Positions 19,606 to 27,953 of a DNA stretch of 64,000 nt are shown here, one piece after another. Below the pieces are notes generated by a model that saw nothing but the letters and a program-made list of their open reading frames with translations, had not been told where the DNA came from and did no database searches. Every line of letters starts with the position of its first letter. Position 1 is the first letter of the stretch. A program made the position numbers and the translations under genes. This DNA is from Maribacter sp. MMG018 (lineage in GTDB: Bacteria > Bacteroidota > Bacteroidia > Flavobacteriales > Flavobacteriaceae): positions 558,001 to 622,000 of the forward strand of contig NZ_JAGJEC010000002.1 in NCBI RefSeq assembly GCF_018100785.1. Reading direction: 5' to 3'.

Positions 19606-20091
19606 TTATAGCTGTTGTATGATTTCTTGTATGGTTTCCTCTGGGGTTAAATCTGCGGAAACTATGATTGCATGCTTGGGTTCTTCTAAAGTATCGAATT
19701 GGGATTGTAGCAAGTTTGCCGGCATAAAATGATTTTTTCGCTGTTGAAGCCTACGGTTTATCTGTTCCAAATTGCCTTTTAAATAGATAAACCTACAATG
19801 ATCAAGACCGTTTTTTAAAAGTTCTCTATAGCTTTTTTTAAGCGCCGAGCATACGATTACGGCTCCTTGGGGTTCATTTGATTTTGCAAGTTCGTTCAAT
19901 GTTAGTAACCAACCTTTTCTATCATCGTCGTTCAAAGGGGTTCCGCCGGCCATTTTTTCAATATTGGCTTTTGGGTGATAGTCGTCACCATCAAAAAATG
20001 GGATAGTTAAAGTTTCTGCCAATAATTTTCCTATGGTAGATTTTCCACTGCCCGATACACCCATTACATATAAAATAGGTTTATTCTTCAT
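19606..20091 (-). CDS. gntK: Gluconokinase GntK
   Basis: The 161-residue kinase phosphorylates gluconate to 6-phosphogluconate. It has P-loop GVSGSGKST (Lys17) and the family-specific stretches FDGDDYHPKANIEKM and PLNDDDRKGWL, with CSALKKSYRE later. Length fits the short P-loop gluconokinases of the GntK/IdnK type. No gluconate transporter or regulator is nearby. Instead the gene overlaps miaA by 11 bases at its start, so it is translated from the miaA message; this pairing looks coincidental rather than functional. Confidence 0.93.
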   Translation of the reverse strand: MKNKPILYVMGVSGSGKSTIGKLLAETLTIPFFDGDDYHPKANIEKMAGGTPLNDDDRKGWLLTLNELAKSNEPQGAVIVCSALKKSYRELLKNGLDHCRFIYLKGNLEQINRRLQQRKNHFMPANLLQSQFDTLEEPKHAIIVSADLTPEETIQEIIQQL

Positions 20092-21004
20092 CGTTTAATT
20101 TTAAAAGAGCTTTGTTAACCATTGTAATCATGTCTTCGTTCTGGTAGTCATGAGCGATCCATAACGTATCCGGTTTTTTCTTAAACCAAGTCAATTGTCT
20201 TTTTGCAAACCTCCGGGTGTTTTTTTTAACCTCCGATATGGCAAAATCCAAATCCCAAACACCTGATAAATATTCGAACAATTCTTTGTATCCTACTGTT
20301 TGTAGGGCATTTAAGTCCTTGAATTTTAAAAGGGCCTTAGCTTCTTCCAAAAGTCCCGATTGCATCATTATATCTACCCTTTGGTTAATTCGATCATAAA
20401 TAATACTTCGATCAGCAATTAATCCAACTTGTAAAACCTTAAAATTGCGTTGGTCTTTTGGTTTTTCAAGAAAACCAGAATAAGGTTTGCCGGTACCGAT
20501 ACATATTTCGAGGGCCCTAATTAAACGGTGCGGGTTGTTAATATCTACTTTTTTGTAATAGGTTGGGTCTAGTTTTTGCAGTTTGTGCTGCAAACTTTCT
20601 ATTCCATTTTTATCAAACTCTTGGTTTAGTTCTTTTCGTACAACCTCATCTACTTTCGGAAACTTGTTTAATCCGCTAGTAACCGCATCTACATACAGGC
20701 CACTACCACCGACCATGACCACAATATCTTTTTTCTTGAAAATTTCATCGAGTAGATCCAGGGCGTCTTTTTCGAAATCACCCACAGTGTAGGTGTCGTG
20801 TATTCTCTTGTGTTGAATAAAATGATGCTTGGCACTCTTTAATTCGGTATCCGATGGCACGGCGGTACCTATGGACATTTCTTTGTAAAACTGTCTGGAA
20901 TCTGCCGATATGATTTCGGTATTGAAATGGTTTGCCAAGACAATACCCATTCTGGTCTTGCCTATTGCTGTGGGGCCGACAACGGAAATGAGAACTTTAT
21001 TCAT
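20081..21004 (-). CDS. miaA: tRNA dimethylallyltransferase MiaA
   Basis: MiaA adds a dimethylallyl group to N6 of adenosine 37 in tRNAs that read codons starting with U. The 307-residue protein has P-loop GPTAIGKT at 10-17, the DSRQFYKEMSIGTAVP substrate loop, GGSGLYVDA and the C-terminal RFAKRQLTWFKKK typical of the family. It overlaps both neighbours (8 bases with the channel gene upstream and 11 bases with gntK downstream), so the three genes form a tightly packed operon. Confidence 0.95.
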   Translation of the reverse strand: MNKVLISVVGPTAIGKTRMGIVLANHFNTEIISADSRQFYKEMSIGTAVPSDTELKSAKHHFIQHKRIHDTYTVGDFEKDALDLLDEIFKKKDIVVMVGGSGLYVDAVTSGLNKFPKVDEVVRKELNQEFDKNGIESLQHKLQKLDPTYYKKVDINNPHRLIRALEICIGTGKPYSGFLEKPKDQRNFKVLQVGLIADRSIIYDRINQRVDIMMQSGLLEEAKALLKFKDLNALQTVGYKELFEYLSGVWDLDFAISEVKKNTRRFAKRQLTWFKKKPDTLWIAHDYQNEDMITMVNKALLKLNDEE

Positions 21005-21851
21005 TTAAAATACTTCCGCAGTTATAACAATATAGGGCATCGTCCCTATGGCCTTCTTTGGCGCAATTAGGACAAGCTTGTGTGTTTACATGAACAAAAC
21101 TTTCTACCGCATTAGAGCCATCTTTATTGGTTCTTTTTCCAAATTCTACGGTCACAATTCCCGTGGGCACGGCAATAATGCCATAACCCAATAACATTAT
21201 GATCGTTGCGATAAATTGTCCTTGTGGGGTAATAGGGGCAATGTCCCCATAACCGACCGTTGTAAGGGTCACTATGGTCCAATAAATACTTGTGGGTATA
21301 CTGGTAAAACCTGCTTGGTCACCTTCTATTATGTACATCAACGTACCTAACATTACCGATACGATCAAGACTGCAAAAAGGAAAACCGTAATTTTTGCCC
21401 TACTGGCCTTTAAGGCCCTTTTTAGTTGACTGGCCTCTCCTAAGAATCTAACCAGTTTTAGAATTCTAAATACTCTTAACAGTCTAAAGGCCCTTACGGC
21501 CAATAATACCTGTGAACCGGCCAAAATATAGGATAAGTATAAGGGGATAGTGGATAAAAAATCTATAATGCCATAAAAACTGAAAATATATTTCGAGGGT
21601 TTTTTTATACAGACAATTCGGGCAATATATTCTATGGTGAAAAATATGGTAACGATCCATTCAAGGGTAAGTAAGAGGTAATGATATTCTATATCTATAC
21701 TTTTAACGCTCTCTAACATGATCAGTAGAACACTAAAAATGATAATAATGATCAAAATAATATCAAACCATTTACCCATTGGGGTATCTGCTTCATAAAT
21801 GATTTCATGAAGTCTATTTTTCCAATCGGTCTTTGACTTTTTTGTTTTCAA
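20997..21851 (-). CDS. Voltage-gated potassium channel with C-terminal zinc ribbon
   Basis: The 284-residue inner-membrane protein has six membrane segments. S4 (about 120-137) carries regularly spaced arginines (RAFRLLRVFRILKLVRFL), and the pore loop holds the potassium selectivity filter TVGYGD at 198-203. The cytoplasmic tail after S6 ends in a four-cysteine ribbon (C260, C263, C275, C278). Such a short metal-binding tail may help tetramer assembly or regulation; that is inference. The gene lies in a run with miaA and gntK and is three bases after the exonuclease gene. Confidence 0.9.
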   Translation of the reverse strand: MKTKKSKTDWKNRLHEIIYEADTPMGKWFDIILIIIIIFSVLLIMLESVKSIDIEYHYLLLTLEWIVTIFFTIEYIARIVCIKKPSKYIFSFYGIIDFLSTIPLYLSYILAGSQVLLAVRAFRLLRVFRILKLVRFLGEASQLKRALKASRAKITVFLFAVLIVSVMLGTLMYIIEGDQAGFTSIPTSIYWTIVTLTTVGYGDIAPITPQGQFIATIIMLLGYGIIAVPTGIVTVEFGKRTNKDGSNAVESFVHVNTQACPNCAKEGHRDDALYCYNCGSILNE

Positions 21852-21853
21852 TG

Positions 21854-23221
21854 TTAAATATTGAGTGGAACCGTTTTCAATACCCTTTTTTTTCTTAGAA
21901 AGGACTCTATAATAAAATTGGCATTTAGGGTTCCGTTCATTGGGGTAATCAACGTTTCTAATATATGAATATTATTTATTTGATGGTTAAGGTCGTAGTG
22001 GCCAATTCCGACCAATGATCCTTTTTTGATTAGAATGGCGCTGTTTTCCCCCAATTCGCGTCCTTTGTCCACCAAAAGCACATTTTTATTTTTAAGGCTG
22101 TATTTGTTCAGGGCTTCCATGACCCGTACGTTGTACTCTTCGGGAGCTTCTTTCTCTATACAGGCCCCGTTGCACTTGCTTTCCTCGTAATTGGCGCAAT
22201 TTTTTCTTGCTTCGCTAACTCCGTTTACTTTATCACATAGGGTAAATTCCCTTGAAATTTTATGCAAGTGGTTTTTGGCGCTGAACTCACCATTGAACAA
22301 ACCCCATTTATCATCGCATTTGGATATGGGGGCAACCCTTAGTTCTAAATACCCCGACTCGTTCTTTTTTAGGCAAAGAGTATGTGAAAACATTCTCTTT
22401 CGGGGAATCGTATTATATTTTGGTCTGTTTTTTAAAAGTTCTTGGTGTTCTTTTAAAAGGGCTATAAGTTCGCTTCCCGTTTTTTCAAAAGTAACCTTTT
22501 TAGTGTCTTTGACCAGTTTTCTGGATCGTTCCCCTGTTTTAGTAAATAATTGGTTAACACGCTTTTTGATGTCGGTACTCTTGCTCAAGTAAATAATGTT
22601 ACCATCTTTTCCGTGCATATAAAAAACACCGGTTTCATTTGGCATACTTTGCACAATGTCCAATTGTTTTTCAGATAACTCACCGTGCGACTCTTTTCTA
22701 ATAACATCTTGCAGGATCGTTTTTTCTGAATCTTTCGCAAGAAGCAGTTTAAAAAGCTTTACGGTGGCCAAGGCGTCACCGTTTGCCCTGTGCCGATCGC
22801 TGACCGGAATACCCAATGACCGGACCAGTTTACCTAAACTATAAGATTCTGCCTCTGGAAGTAGAACTTTGGACAGGTCTACCGTACAAATTGTTTTGCG
22901 CTCATAATTGTACCCCAAACGCCTAAACTCCGTTCTTAAAATACGGTAATCAAACTGGGCATTGTGGGCGACCAGCACCGTGTCTTGTGTTATTTCCACA
23001 ATACGTTTGGCCACTTCATGAAATTTGGGGGCGGTCCTTAGCATTTTGTTATTGATACCGGTAAGGTTTACTACAAAAGGCTGAATTTCTTTCTCGGGAT
23101 TTATAAGACTTATAAAAGAATCGACTATTTCATGTCCATCAAATTTATGTATCGCAATCTCTGTGATTCCCTCTTCGTTGAATTTTCCTCCCGTGGTCTC
23201 AATATCAAGTATGGCGTACAT
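21854..23221 (-). CDS. DnaQ-type exonuclease fused to UvrC/Cho-like GIY-YIG domain
   Basis: The 455-residue protein starts with a DEDDh 3'-5' exonuclease domain with all catalytic residues: D6 and E8 (LDIETT), D91 (QFD), H144 and D149. At 196-290 comes a GIY-YIG-type nuclease domain like that of UvrC and Cho: GVF 198-200, IYL 210-212, Arg221 and the later ELIALLKEHQELLKNRPKYN. The first catalytic Tyr (GIY) is Phe200 and the YIG glycine is Ser, so nuclease activity of this half is uncertain. The C-terminal part has clustered cysteines (near CANYEESKCNGAC), as in Cho-like proteins. A role in repair is inferred. Confidence 0.87.
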   Translation of the reverse strand: MYAILDIETTGGKFNEEGITEIAIHKFDGHEIVDSFISLINPEKEIQPFVVNLTGINNKMLRTAPKFHEVAKRIVEITQDTVLVAHNAQFDYRILRTEFRRLGYNYERKTICTVDLSKVLLPEAESYSLGKLVRSLGIPVSDRHRANGDALATVKLFKLLLAKDSEKTILQDVIRKESHGELSEKQLDIVQSMPNETGVFYMHGKDGNIIYLSKSTDIKKRVNQLFTKTGERSRKLVKDTKKVTFEKTGSELIALLKEHQELLKNRPKYNTIPRKRMFSHTLCLKKNESGYLELRVAPISKCDDKWGLFNGEFSAKNHLHKISREFTLCDKVNGVSEARKNCANYEESKCNGACIEKEAPEEYNVRVMEALNKYSLKNKNVLLVDKGRELGENSAILIKKGSLVGIGHYDLNHQINNIHILETLITPMNGTLNANFIIESFLRKKRVLKTVPLNI

Positions 23222-23266
23222 TTGATTTTCTTCTTTTTGTAATCTTTGTTCCCTTGGGTACCTGTT

Positions 23267-23926
23267 TTAACTATAGTTTCGAGCACCAAAGATACTACTT
23301 CCTATACGGACCATAGTGCTACCTTCTTCAATGGCAATTTTATAATCTCCACTCATACCCATAGATAAAACTTCCATATTTGGTAAATCTTGTTTAAGTC
23401 TATCAAATAAGTTTTTCAACGATCTAAACTCTCTGCTAATTTGTTTTTCGTCATCTGTAAAAGTTGCCATTCCCATTAAACCTTCAATTTTTACATTTTC
23501 CAGTTGAAGAAAATCAGGATCTTTTGTCAATGCAGTAAGTTCGGTTTCGTCAAATCCGAATTTGGTATCTTCTTCTGCTATATGAACCTGTAGCAGACAG
23601 GGGATTTGGCGATCGTGTTTTTTTGCCTGCTTATTAATTTCCTTTAACAGTTTTAAACTGTCCACACCATGGATCAAGGAGACAAACTCGGCCATGTACT
23701 TTACTTTGTTTCTTTGAACATGCCCGATCATATGCCAGTGTATGTCTTTGGGCATCTTTTCCCATTTCTGGGTCATTTCCTGTATTTTGTTCTCACCGAA
23801 TATTCTTTGTCCGGCGTCGTAGGCTTCTTGTATATCGGAAATGGGTTTGGTTTTTGAAACAGCTACCAAGGTTACATGATCCGGCAATTCTTGTTTGATC
23901 TGAAGAAGTTTTTTTGCTATCGACAT
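23267..23926 (-). CDS. YggS family pyridoxal phosphate homeostasis protein
   Basis: The 219-residue protein is the single alanine-racemase-like barrel of the YggS/PLPBP family. VAVSKTKP carries the PLP-binding lysine, with FGENKIQEM, HWHMIGHVQRNK and the C-terminal phosphate-binding SMGMSGDYKIAIEEGSTMVR. Known members bind PLP without a clear catalytic activity and keep vitamin B6 and amino acid pools balanced. It is one base after the hydroxyacyl-CoA dehydrogenase gene and 45 bases before the exonuclease gene on the minus strand. Confidence 0.94.
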   Translation of the reverse strand: MSIAKKLLQIKQELPDHVTLVAVSKTKPISDIQEAYDAGQRIFGENKIQEMTQKWEKMPKDIHWHMIGHVQRNKVKYMAEFVSLIHGVDSLKLLKEINKQAKKHDRQIPCLLQVHIAEEDTKFGFDETELTALTKDPDFLQLENVKIEGLMGMATFTDDEKQISREFRSLKNLFDRLKQDLPNMEVLSMGMSGDYKIAIEEGSTMVRIGSSIFGARNYS

Positions 23927-23927
23927 G

Positions 23928-24818
23928 TTATTTTGAAAATTGTTGAGAAACGGTTTCCGCTTTTTTGTTATTGGAGTAATCGTAAAAGCCTTCTCCCGAT
24001 TTAACGCCTAGTTTACCTGCCATTACCATATTTGCTAAAAGGGGCGAAGCTGCATATTTTGGATTTTTAAAACCTTCGTGCATCACGTTTAATATAGAAA
24101 GGCATACATCTAGGCCAATAAAATCAGCTAACTGTAATGGTCCCATGGGGTGCGCCATGCCGAGTCTCATGACCGTATCTATTTCTTTAACTCCGGCAAC
24201 ACCATGGTGAAGGGTTTCTATGGCTTCGTTGATCATGGGCATTAAAATTCTATTGGCTACAAAACCTGGGTAATCGTTTACCTCTGTAGGTATTTTGCCC
24301 AATTTGGCCGACAGTTCCATAATTTTTGAGGTGGTCTCGTCAGAAGTGCTATACCCTCTGATTACCTCTACTAGTTTCATTATGGGTACCGGGTTCATAA
24401 AATGCATTCCAATAACCTTTGAAGGTCTGTTTGTTACAGCCGCTATTTGTGTAATTGAAATAGATGATGTGTTGGTGGCAAGAATGGTTTCAGGCTTACA
24501 AAAAGAATCTAGCTCTTTAAAAATGCTCAATTTCAATTCAACATTTTCGGTAGCCGCCTCTATGGCCAGATCAACATTGGAAACACCTTCTTTTAAAATG
24601 GTAAAAGTGGAGATGTTGGCCAAAGCATTGGTTTTGTCCATTTCATTTATTTTTTCCTTGGCGATCATTCTATCCAAGTTCTTTGAAATGGTGGCAAGAC
24701 CCTTTTCCAATGCTTCTTGTGAAATATCTATTAAGTTTACCTTAAAACCTTTTTGGGCAAAAACGTGGGCAATGCCATTACCCATGGTTCCTGAGCCTAT
24801 TATAGCAATGTTCTTCAT
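23928..24818 (-). CDS. 3-hydroxyacyl-CoA (3-hydroxybutyryl-CoA) dehydrogenase
   Basis: The 296-residue protein has the Rossmann NAD site GSGTMGNGIAHVFAQKG at the N-terminus, the catalytic His in GMHFMNPVPIMKLVEVI, and the C-terminal helical dimer domain (from about residue 185, NDYPGFVANRILMPMINEAI). It oxidises L-3-hydroxyacyl-CoA to the 3-ketoacyl-CoA, either in beta-oxidation or in four-carbon metabolism. Length and motifs match the single-domain, Hbd-type enzymes. No other beta-oxidation genes are nearby, so the pathway context is open. Confidence 0.92.
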   Translation of the reverse strand: MKNIAIIGSGTMGNGIAHVFAQKGFKVNLIDISQEALEKGLATISKNLDRMIAKEKINEMDKTNALANISTFTILKEGVSNVDLAIEAATENVELKLSIFKELDSFCKPETILATNTSSISITQIAAVTNRPSKVIGMHFMNPVPIMKLVEVIRGYSTSDETTSKIMELSAKLGKIPTEVNDYPGFVANRILMPMINEAIETLHHGVAGVKEIDTVMRLGMAHPMGPLQLADFIGLDVCLSILNVMHEGFKNPKYAASPLLANMVMAGKLGVKSGEGFYDYSNNKKAETVSQQFSK

Positions 24819-24856
24819 TTTATTAAAAATAATATATACTTATAGTGATATGTAAA

Positions 24857-25840
24857 TTACACTTGTTGAATCTTTTTATCCTCAAAAGAGTCAATGATCT
24901 GCAGGGCAACCTTTAGGGCCTGCGTGCCTTGTTTCAAAGAAACAATGGGGGTGGAATTTGTTGTTATTGCTTTCGCAAAAGACTCTAGTTCGTCTAAAAT
25001 GGCGTTGTTTTCCTTGATGTCGGGGTTTTCGAAATAGATTTGTTTTTTTACTCCCTCCGCATTTTGTAAGATCATATCAAAATCTCCGGGTTGCTCGGGT
25101 GCATCTTTCATTTTTACCACTTCCGCCTTTTTCTCTAGAAAATCGACCGATATATAGGCATCTTTTTGAAAGAATCTTGATTTTCGCATGTTCTTTAAAG
25201 AGATTCTGCTGGCCGTTAAGTTGGCCACACAACCATTTTCAAATTCCAATCTGGCATTGGCGATATCTGGAGATTGACTAAGCACAGAAACGCCACTTGC
25301 ATTGATCTGTTTCACTTCAGAATTTACCACACTCAGTATGGCATCTATATCATGTATCATTAAATCCAATACCACAGGAACATCTGTACCTCTAGGGTTA
25401 AATTCCGCTAAACGGTGTGCCTCTATGAACATAGGTTGGTTAATCGCGTTTTTCACGGCAGAAAAAGCAGGGTTAAACCGCTCTACATGTCCTACTTGAC
25501 CTTTTATATTGAATTTTTTTTCAAGATCAAGTAGTTCTTGAGCTTCTTCTAAGGTATTGGTAATCGGTTTTTCTATAAAAATATGCTTCCCCTGTTCTAT
25601 AGATTTTTTGGCACATTCGTAATGTGAAAGGGTAGGGGTAACGATATCTATGACATCTACAGCTTCTATTAAGCTGTTCATGTTGTCAAAATAACGATAT
25701 CCGAATTCGGCCTCGACCTTTTTGCCATTAATGATATCCGCATCATAAAAGCCTATTAAATCATATTTTTCAGATTGATTCAATAAACGTAAATGTATTT
25801 TTCCTAAATGTCCGGCACCTAAAACGCCAACTTTGAGCAT
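24857..25840 (-). CDS. Gfo/Idh/MocA family oxidoreductase
   Basis: I start the gene at ATG 25840 (MLKVGVLGAGHLGKIHLRLL), which puts the NAD(P)-binding glycine motif at the very N-terminus as in the family; an upstream in-frame codon at 25867 would add nine unrelated residues. EKPITNTLEEA carries the catalytic lysine of the EKP motif, and LDLMIHDIDAI lies in the substrate domain. The product is 327 residues. Members oxidise or reduce sugars, inositols or related compounds; the substrate here is unknown. A -7 element (minus-strand TATTTTTG at 25862-25855) predicts an 11-nt leader and supports the start. Confidence 0.88.
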   Translation of the reverse strand: MLKVGVLGAGHLGKIHLRLLNQSEKYDLIGFYDADIINGKKVEAEFGYRYFDNMNSLIEAVDVIDIVTPTLSHYECAKKSIEQGKHIFIEKPITNTLEEAQELLDLEKKFNIKGQVGHVERFNPAFSAVKNAINQPMFIEAHRLAEFNPRGTDVPVVLDLMIHDIDAILSVVNSEVKQINASGVSVLSQSPDIANARLEFENGCVANLTASRISLKNMRKSRFFQKDAYISVDFLEKKAEVVKMKDAPEQPGDFDMILQNAEGVKKQIYFENPDIKENNAILDELESFAKAITTNSTPIVSLKQGTQALKVALQIIDSFEDKKIQQV

Positions 25841-25854
25841 AATTATCTTTTTAT

Positions 25855-25862
25855 CAAAAATA
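25855..25862 (-). promoter_or_regulatory. Probable -7 promoter element for the Gfo/Idh/MocA gene and operon
   Basis: On the minus strand TATTTTTG matches TAnnTTTG, 15 bases before the chosen ATG at 25840. No -33 TTG is visible at the usual distance. It would drive the 25840-to-19606 minus-strand series, at least its first genes. Confidence 0.4.
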
Positions 25863-25948
25863 AGCATACTTTATAAGTTTACCCGAATTGTAAATTCCAA
25901 TTTTATGATTAAGTTTTTTTGAAGTTTCTTTCATTTAAGGAACTTTCA

Positions 25949-25956
25949 TAACTTTG
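25949..25956 (+). promoter_or_regulatory. Probable -7 promoter element for pcm
   Basis: TAACTTTG matches TAnnTTTG. RNA would begin near 25960, leaving a 17-nt leader before the TTG start at 25977, so the element supports the non-ATG start. Confidence 0.45.
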
Positions 25957-25976
25957 GGAACCAAACCAAATTAACA

Positions 25977-26618
25977 TTGAAAGATACCTTTAAACATAAG
26001 GGAATGCGCAATCAGTTAGCGGAAGTACTGATTGAGAAGGGGATAAAGGACCCAAAAGTTTTGGATGCCATTAGAGATGTGCCCAGACACTTGTTCATGG
26101 ACAGTAGTTTTGAGGGGCATGCATATCAAGACAAGGCATTTCCTATAGCTGCGGATCAAACTATATCTCAACCCTATACCGTTGCTTTTCAAACAGAGTT
26201 ATTACAGTTGCAACCAAACCATACCGTTTTGGAAATTGGAACCGGAAGCGGGTATCAAACAGCGGTACTTCTAAAGTGTAGGGCGAGGGTATATACTATT
26301 GAACGACAATTAGAGCTGTTTAAGAAAACAAATCTGTTTTTTAAGAAAATGGGATACAGGCCTAAAAAGGTCATTTTTGGAGATGGTTATAAAGGTCTGC
26401 CCGAAGATGCCCCGTTTGATCGTATAATTGTCACGGCCGGAGCACCTGAGGTGCCCAAGGCGCTACTTGCCCAACTAAAGGTAGGAGGTAGGCTCGTGAT
26501 ACCTGTAGGCTTTGAAGATCAAATAATGACATTATTTGTTAGGACTTCGGAAAAAGAGTTTCAAAAGACAGAATATGGTTCATTTAGGTTTGTTCCCTTA
26601 TTGGAAGACAAAAACTAA
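25977..26618 (+). CDS. pcm: Protein-L-isoaspartate O-methyltransferase Pcm, TTG start
   Basis: Pcm methylates isoaspartyl residues in aged proteins so that they can revert to aspartate. The 213-residue protein has the family's QTISQPYTVAFQTELL motif around residues 61-76 and the SAM-binding LEIGTGSGYQT at 85-95. The N-terminus DTFKHKGMRNQL matches flavobacterial relatives from its first residues only if translation starts at TTG 25977; the next ATG (residue 10) would remove part of it. The gene stands alone between divergent and convergent neighbours. Confidence 0.93.
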   Translation: MKDTFKHKGMRNQLAEVLIEKGIKDPKVLDAIRDVPRHLFMDSSFEGHAYQDKAFPIAADQTISQPYTVAFQTELLQLQPNHTVLEIGTGSGYQTAVLLKCRARVYTIERQLELFKKTNLFFKKMGYRPKKVIFGDGYKGLPEDAPFDRIIVTAGAPEVPKALLAQLKVGGRLVIPVGFEDQIMTLFVRTSEKEFQKTEYGSFRFVPLLEDKN

Positions 26619-26624
26619 AGAACA

Positions 26625-27086
26625 TTAATTATTAAAACTCTTTTTAATACGGTCAAGGTTTCTCTTGTTGTCCCTGTCTTTTATAGTTTCTCGCTTATCG
26701 TACAGTTTTTTACCCTTTGCCAAGGCTATTTGTAGTTTTGCCAAACCACGGTCATTTATAAACAAGGTGAGTGGAACTATGGTGAGACCAGAGGTCTTAA
26801 CTTCTTTTTGAAGTTTTTTAAGTTCTCTTTTGTTCAGTAATAGTTTTCGCTCCGCCTTTGGCTTGTGATTAAAATGATAAGCATGGGAGTATTCGTCTAT
26901 TTGCATGTTTATAACGAAAAGTTCTCCATTTTCGTTAAACTCGCAAAAACTTTCGGAAATAGAAGCCTTTCCGTATCTAATGGATTTTATTTCGGTGCCT
27001 GCCAAGACAATACCCGCCGTGTATTTGTCCAACAGCTCGTATTCAAAACGGGCTCTTTTGTTTTTTATGTTGATATTCTTCTGCAT
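26625..27086 (-). CDS. smpB: SsrA-binding protein SmpB
   Basis: SmpB binds tmRNA and brings it to stalled ribosomes for trans-translation. I start it at ATG 27086 ([19 protein letters not shown]), since earlier in-frame codons add a stretch with no family match. The product is about 153 residues, with [27 protein letters not shown] at the N-terminus and a basic C-terminal tail ([17 protein letters not shown]). Its promoter is so close that RNA would begin only about three bases before the ATG. The tmRNA gene is not in this window. Confidence 0.95.
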   Translation of the reverse strand: MQKNINIKNKRARFEYELLDKYTAGIVLAGTEIKSIRYGKASISESFCEFNENGELFVINMQIDEYSHAYHFNHKPKAERKLLLNKRELKKLQKEVKTSGLTIVPLTLFINDRGLAKLQIALAKGKKLYDKRETIKDRDNKRNLDRIKKSFNN

Positions 27087-27092
27087 CACGTA

Positions 27093-27126
27093 CAAAAATA
27101 AGGACAATAAAAGAATACCTTCAAAA
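27093..27126 (-). promoter_or_regulatory. Promoter of smpB (-33 and -7 elements)
   Basis: On the minus strand a TTTTG (plus 27126-27122) is followed after 21 bases by TATTTTTG (plus 27100-27093), a good match to TTG-N17-23-TAnnTTTG. The predicted RNA start, near 27089, lies about three bases before the smpB ATG, which points to a nearly leaderless message. Confidence 0.6.
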
Positions 27127-27147
27127 TTTTAAACGAATTAAAGCACT

Positions 27148-27155
27148 TATTTTTG
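27148..27155 (+). promoter_or_regulatory. Probable -7 promoter element for the lipoprotein gene at 27204
   Basis: TATTTTTG matches TAnnTTTG. RNA would begin near 27159, giving a leader of about 45 nt. No TTG is present at the -33 position. The element is back to back with the smpB promoter. Confidence 0.4.
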
Positions 27156-27203
27156 TAATGAAGGATAAATATTTACGAATAAAGCTAAATAAAACTTGAT
27201 GTA

Positions 27204-27953
27204 ATGAATAAACTTCTTTTGTTTTTTGTGTTAGTCTCGTTCGTAGGATGTAAAAATGTAGTAAAAACGCCTACGGCCCAAGAAATTGTAGATAAAAGTA
27301 TAGCTGTTAGTGGAGGGGAGAACTATGTAAAAAGTAATATTTCTTTTGACTTTAGGGATATTCACTATACTTCTGAAGTAGTAGGGGGGAAGAAGATATT
27401 AAAACGTAAAATAATTAATGATTCAGCTACTATTATAGATACCAAATACCCGAACAAATTTGAACGATTGGTAAATGGAAATCTTGAGACATTGTCCGAC
27501 AGTATGGCCAATGTATATGCCAATTCTGTCAACTCGGTACATTATTTTGCTATGTTGCCTTACGGGTTAAATGACAAAGCGGTGAATAAAAAATACTTGG
27601 AGACCGTAAAAATAGATACAGCAAGTTATTATAAAATAGAGGTAACTTTCAGTAAAGAAGGTGGGGGCGACGATTTTGACGATGTATACCTGTATTGGTT
27701 CAATACAAAAACCTTTGAACCCGACTACCTTTCGTATGAATTTCACACCAATGGTGGTGGGCAACGTTTTAGGGCTGCCTATAACAAAAGAACCGTTGAT
27801 GGAATTCGGTTTGTAGATTATAAAAACTACAAACCGATACAGAAAAACGGTTCTATATACGCTATAGACAGTTTATATGTAAATAATGGATTAGAGTTAT
27901 TATCAGAGATTAAACTTGAAAACGTACAGGTTAATCAGGGCAATTACAATTAA
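27204..27953 (+). CDS. Lipoprotein of unknown function (DUF6503-like)
   Basis: The 249-residue protein has a lipoprotein signal peptide with lipobox FVGC (Cys16) and then a domain that looks beta-rich, including a central ALPYGLNDKAVNKKYLETVKIDTASYYKIEV stretch (only part quoted in full here as motif) and DDFDDVYLYWFNTKTFEPDY. I recall such proteins in flavobacteria as DUF6503; the name is from memory. The overall pattern resembles LolA/LolB-type lipoprotein-carrier folds, but I cannot confirm that. Its last 23 bases overlap the convergent phosphatase gene on the other strand. Confidence 0.78.
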   Translation: MNKLLLFFVLVSFVGCKNVVKTPTAQEIVDKSIAVSGGENYVKSNISFDFRDIHYTSEVVGGKKILKRKIINDSATIIDTKYPNKFERLVNGNLETLSDSMANVYANSVNSVHYFAMLPYGLNDKAVNKKYLETVKIDTASYYKIEVTFSKEGGGDDFDDVYLYWFNTKTFEPDYLSYEFHTNGGGQRFRAAYNKRTVDGIRFVDYKNYKPIQKNGSIYAIDSLYVNNGLELLSEIKLENVQVNQGNYN

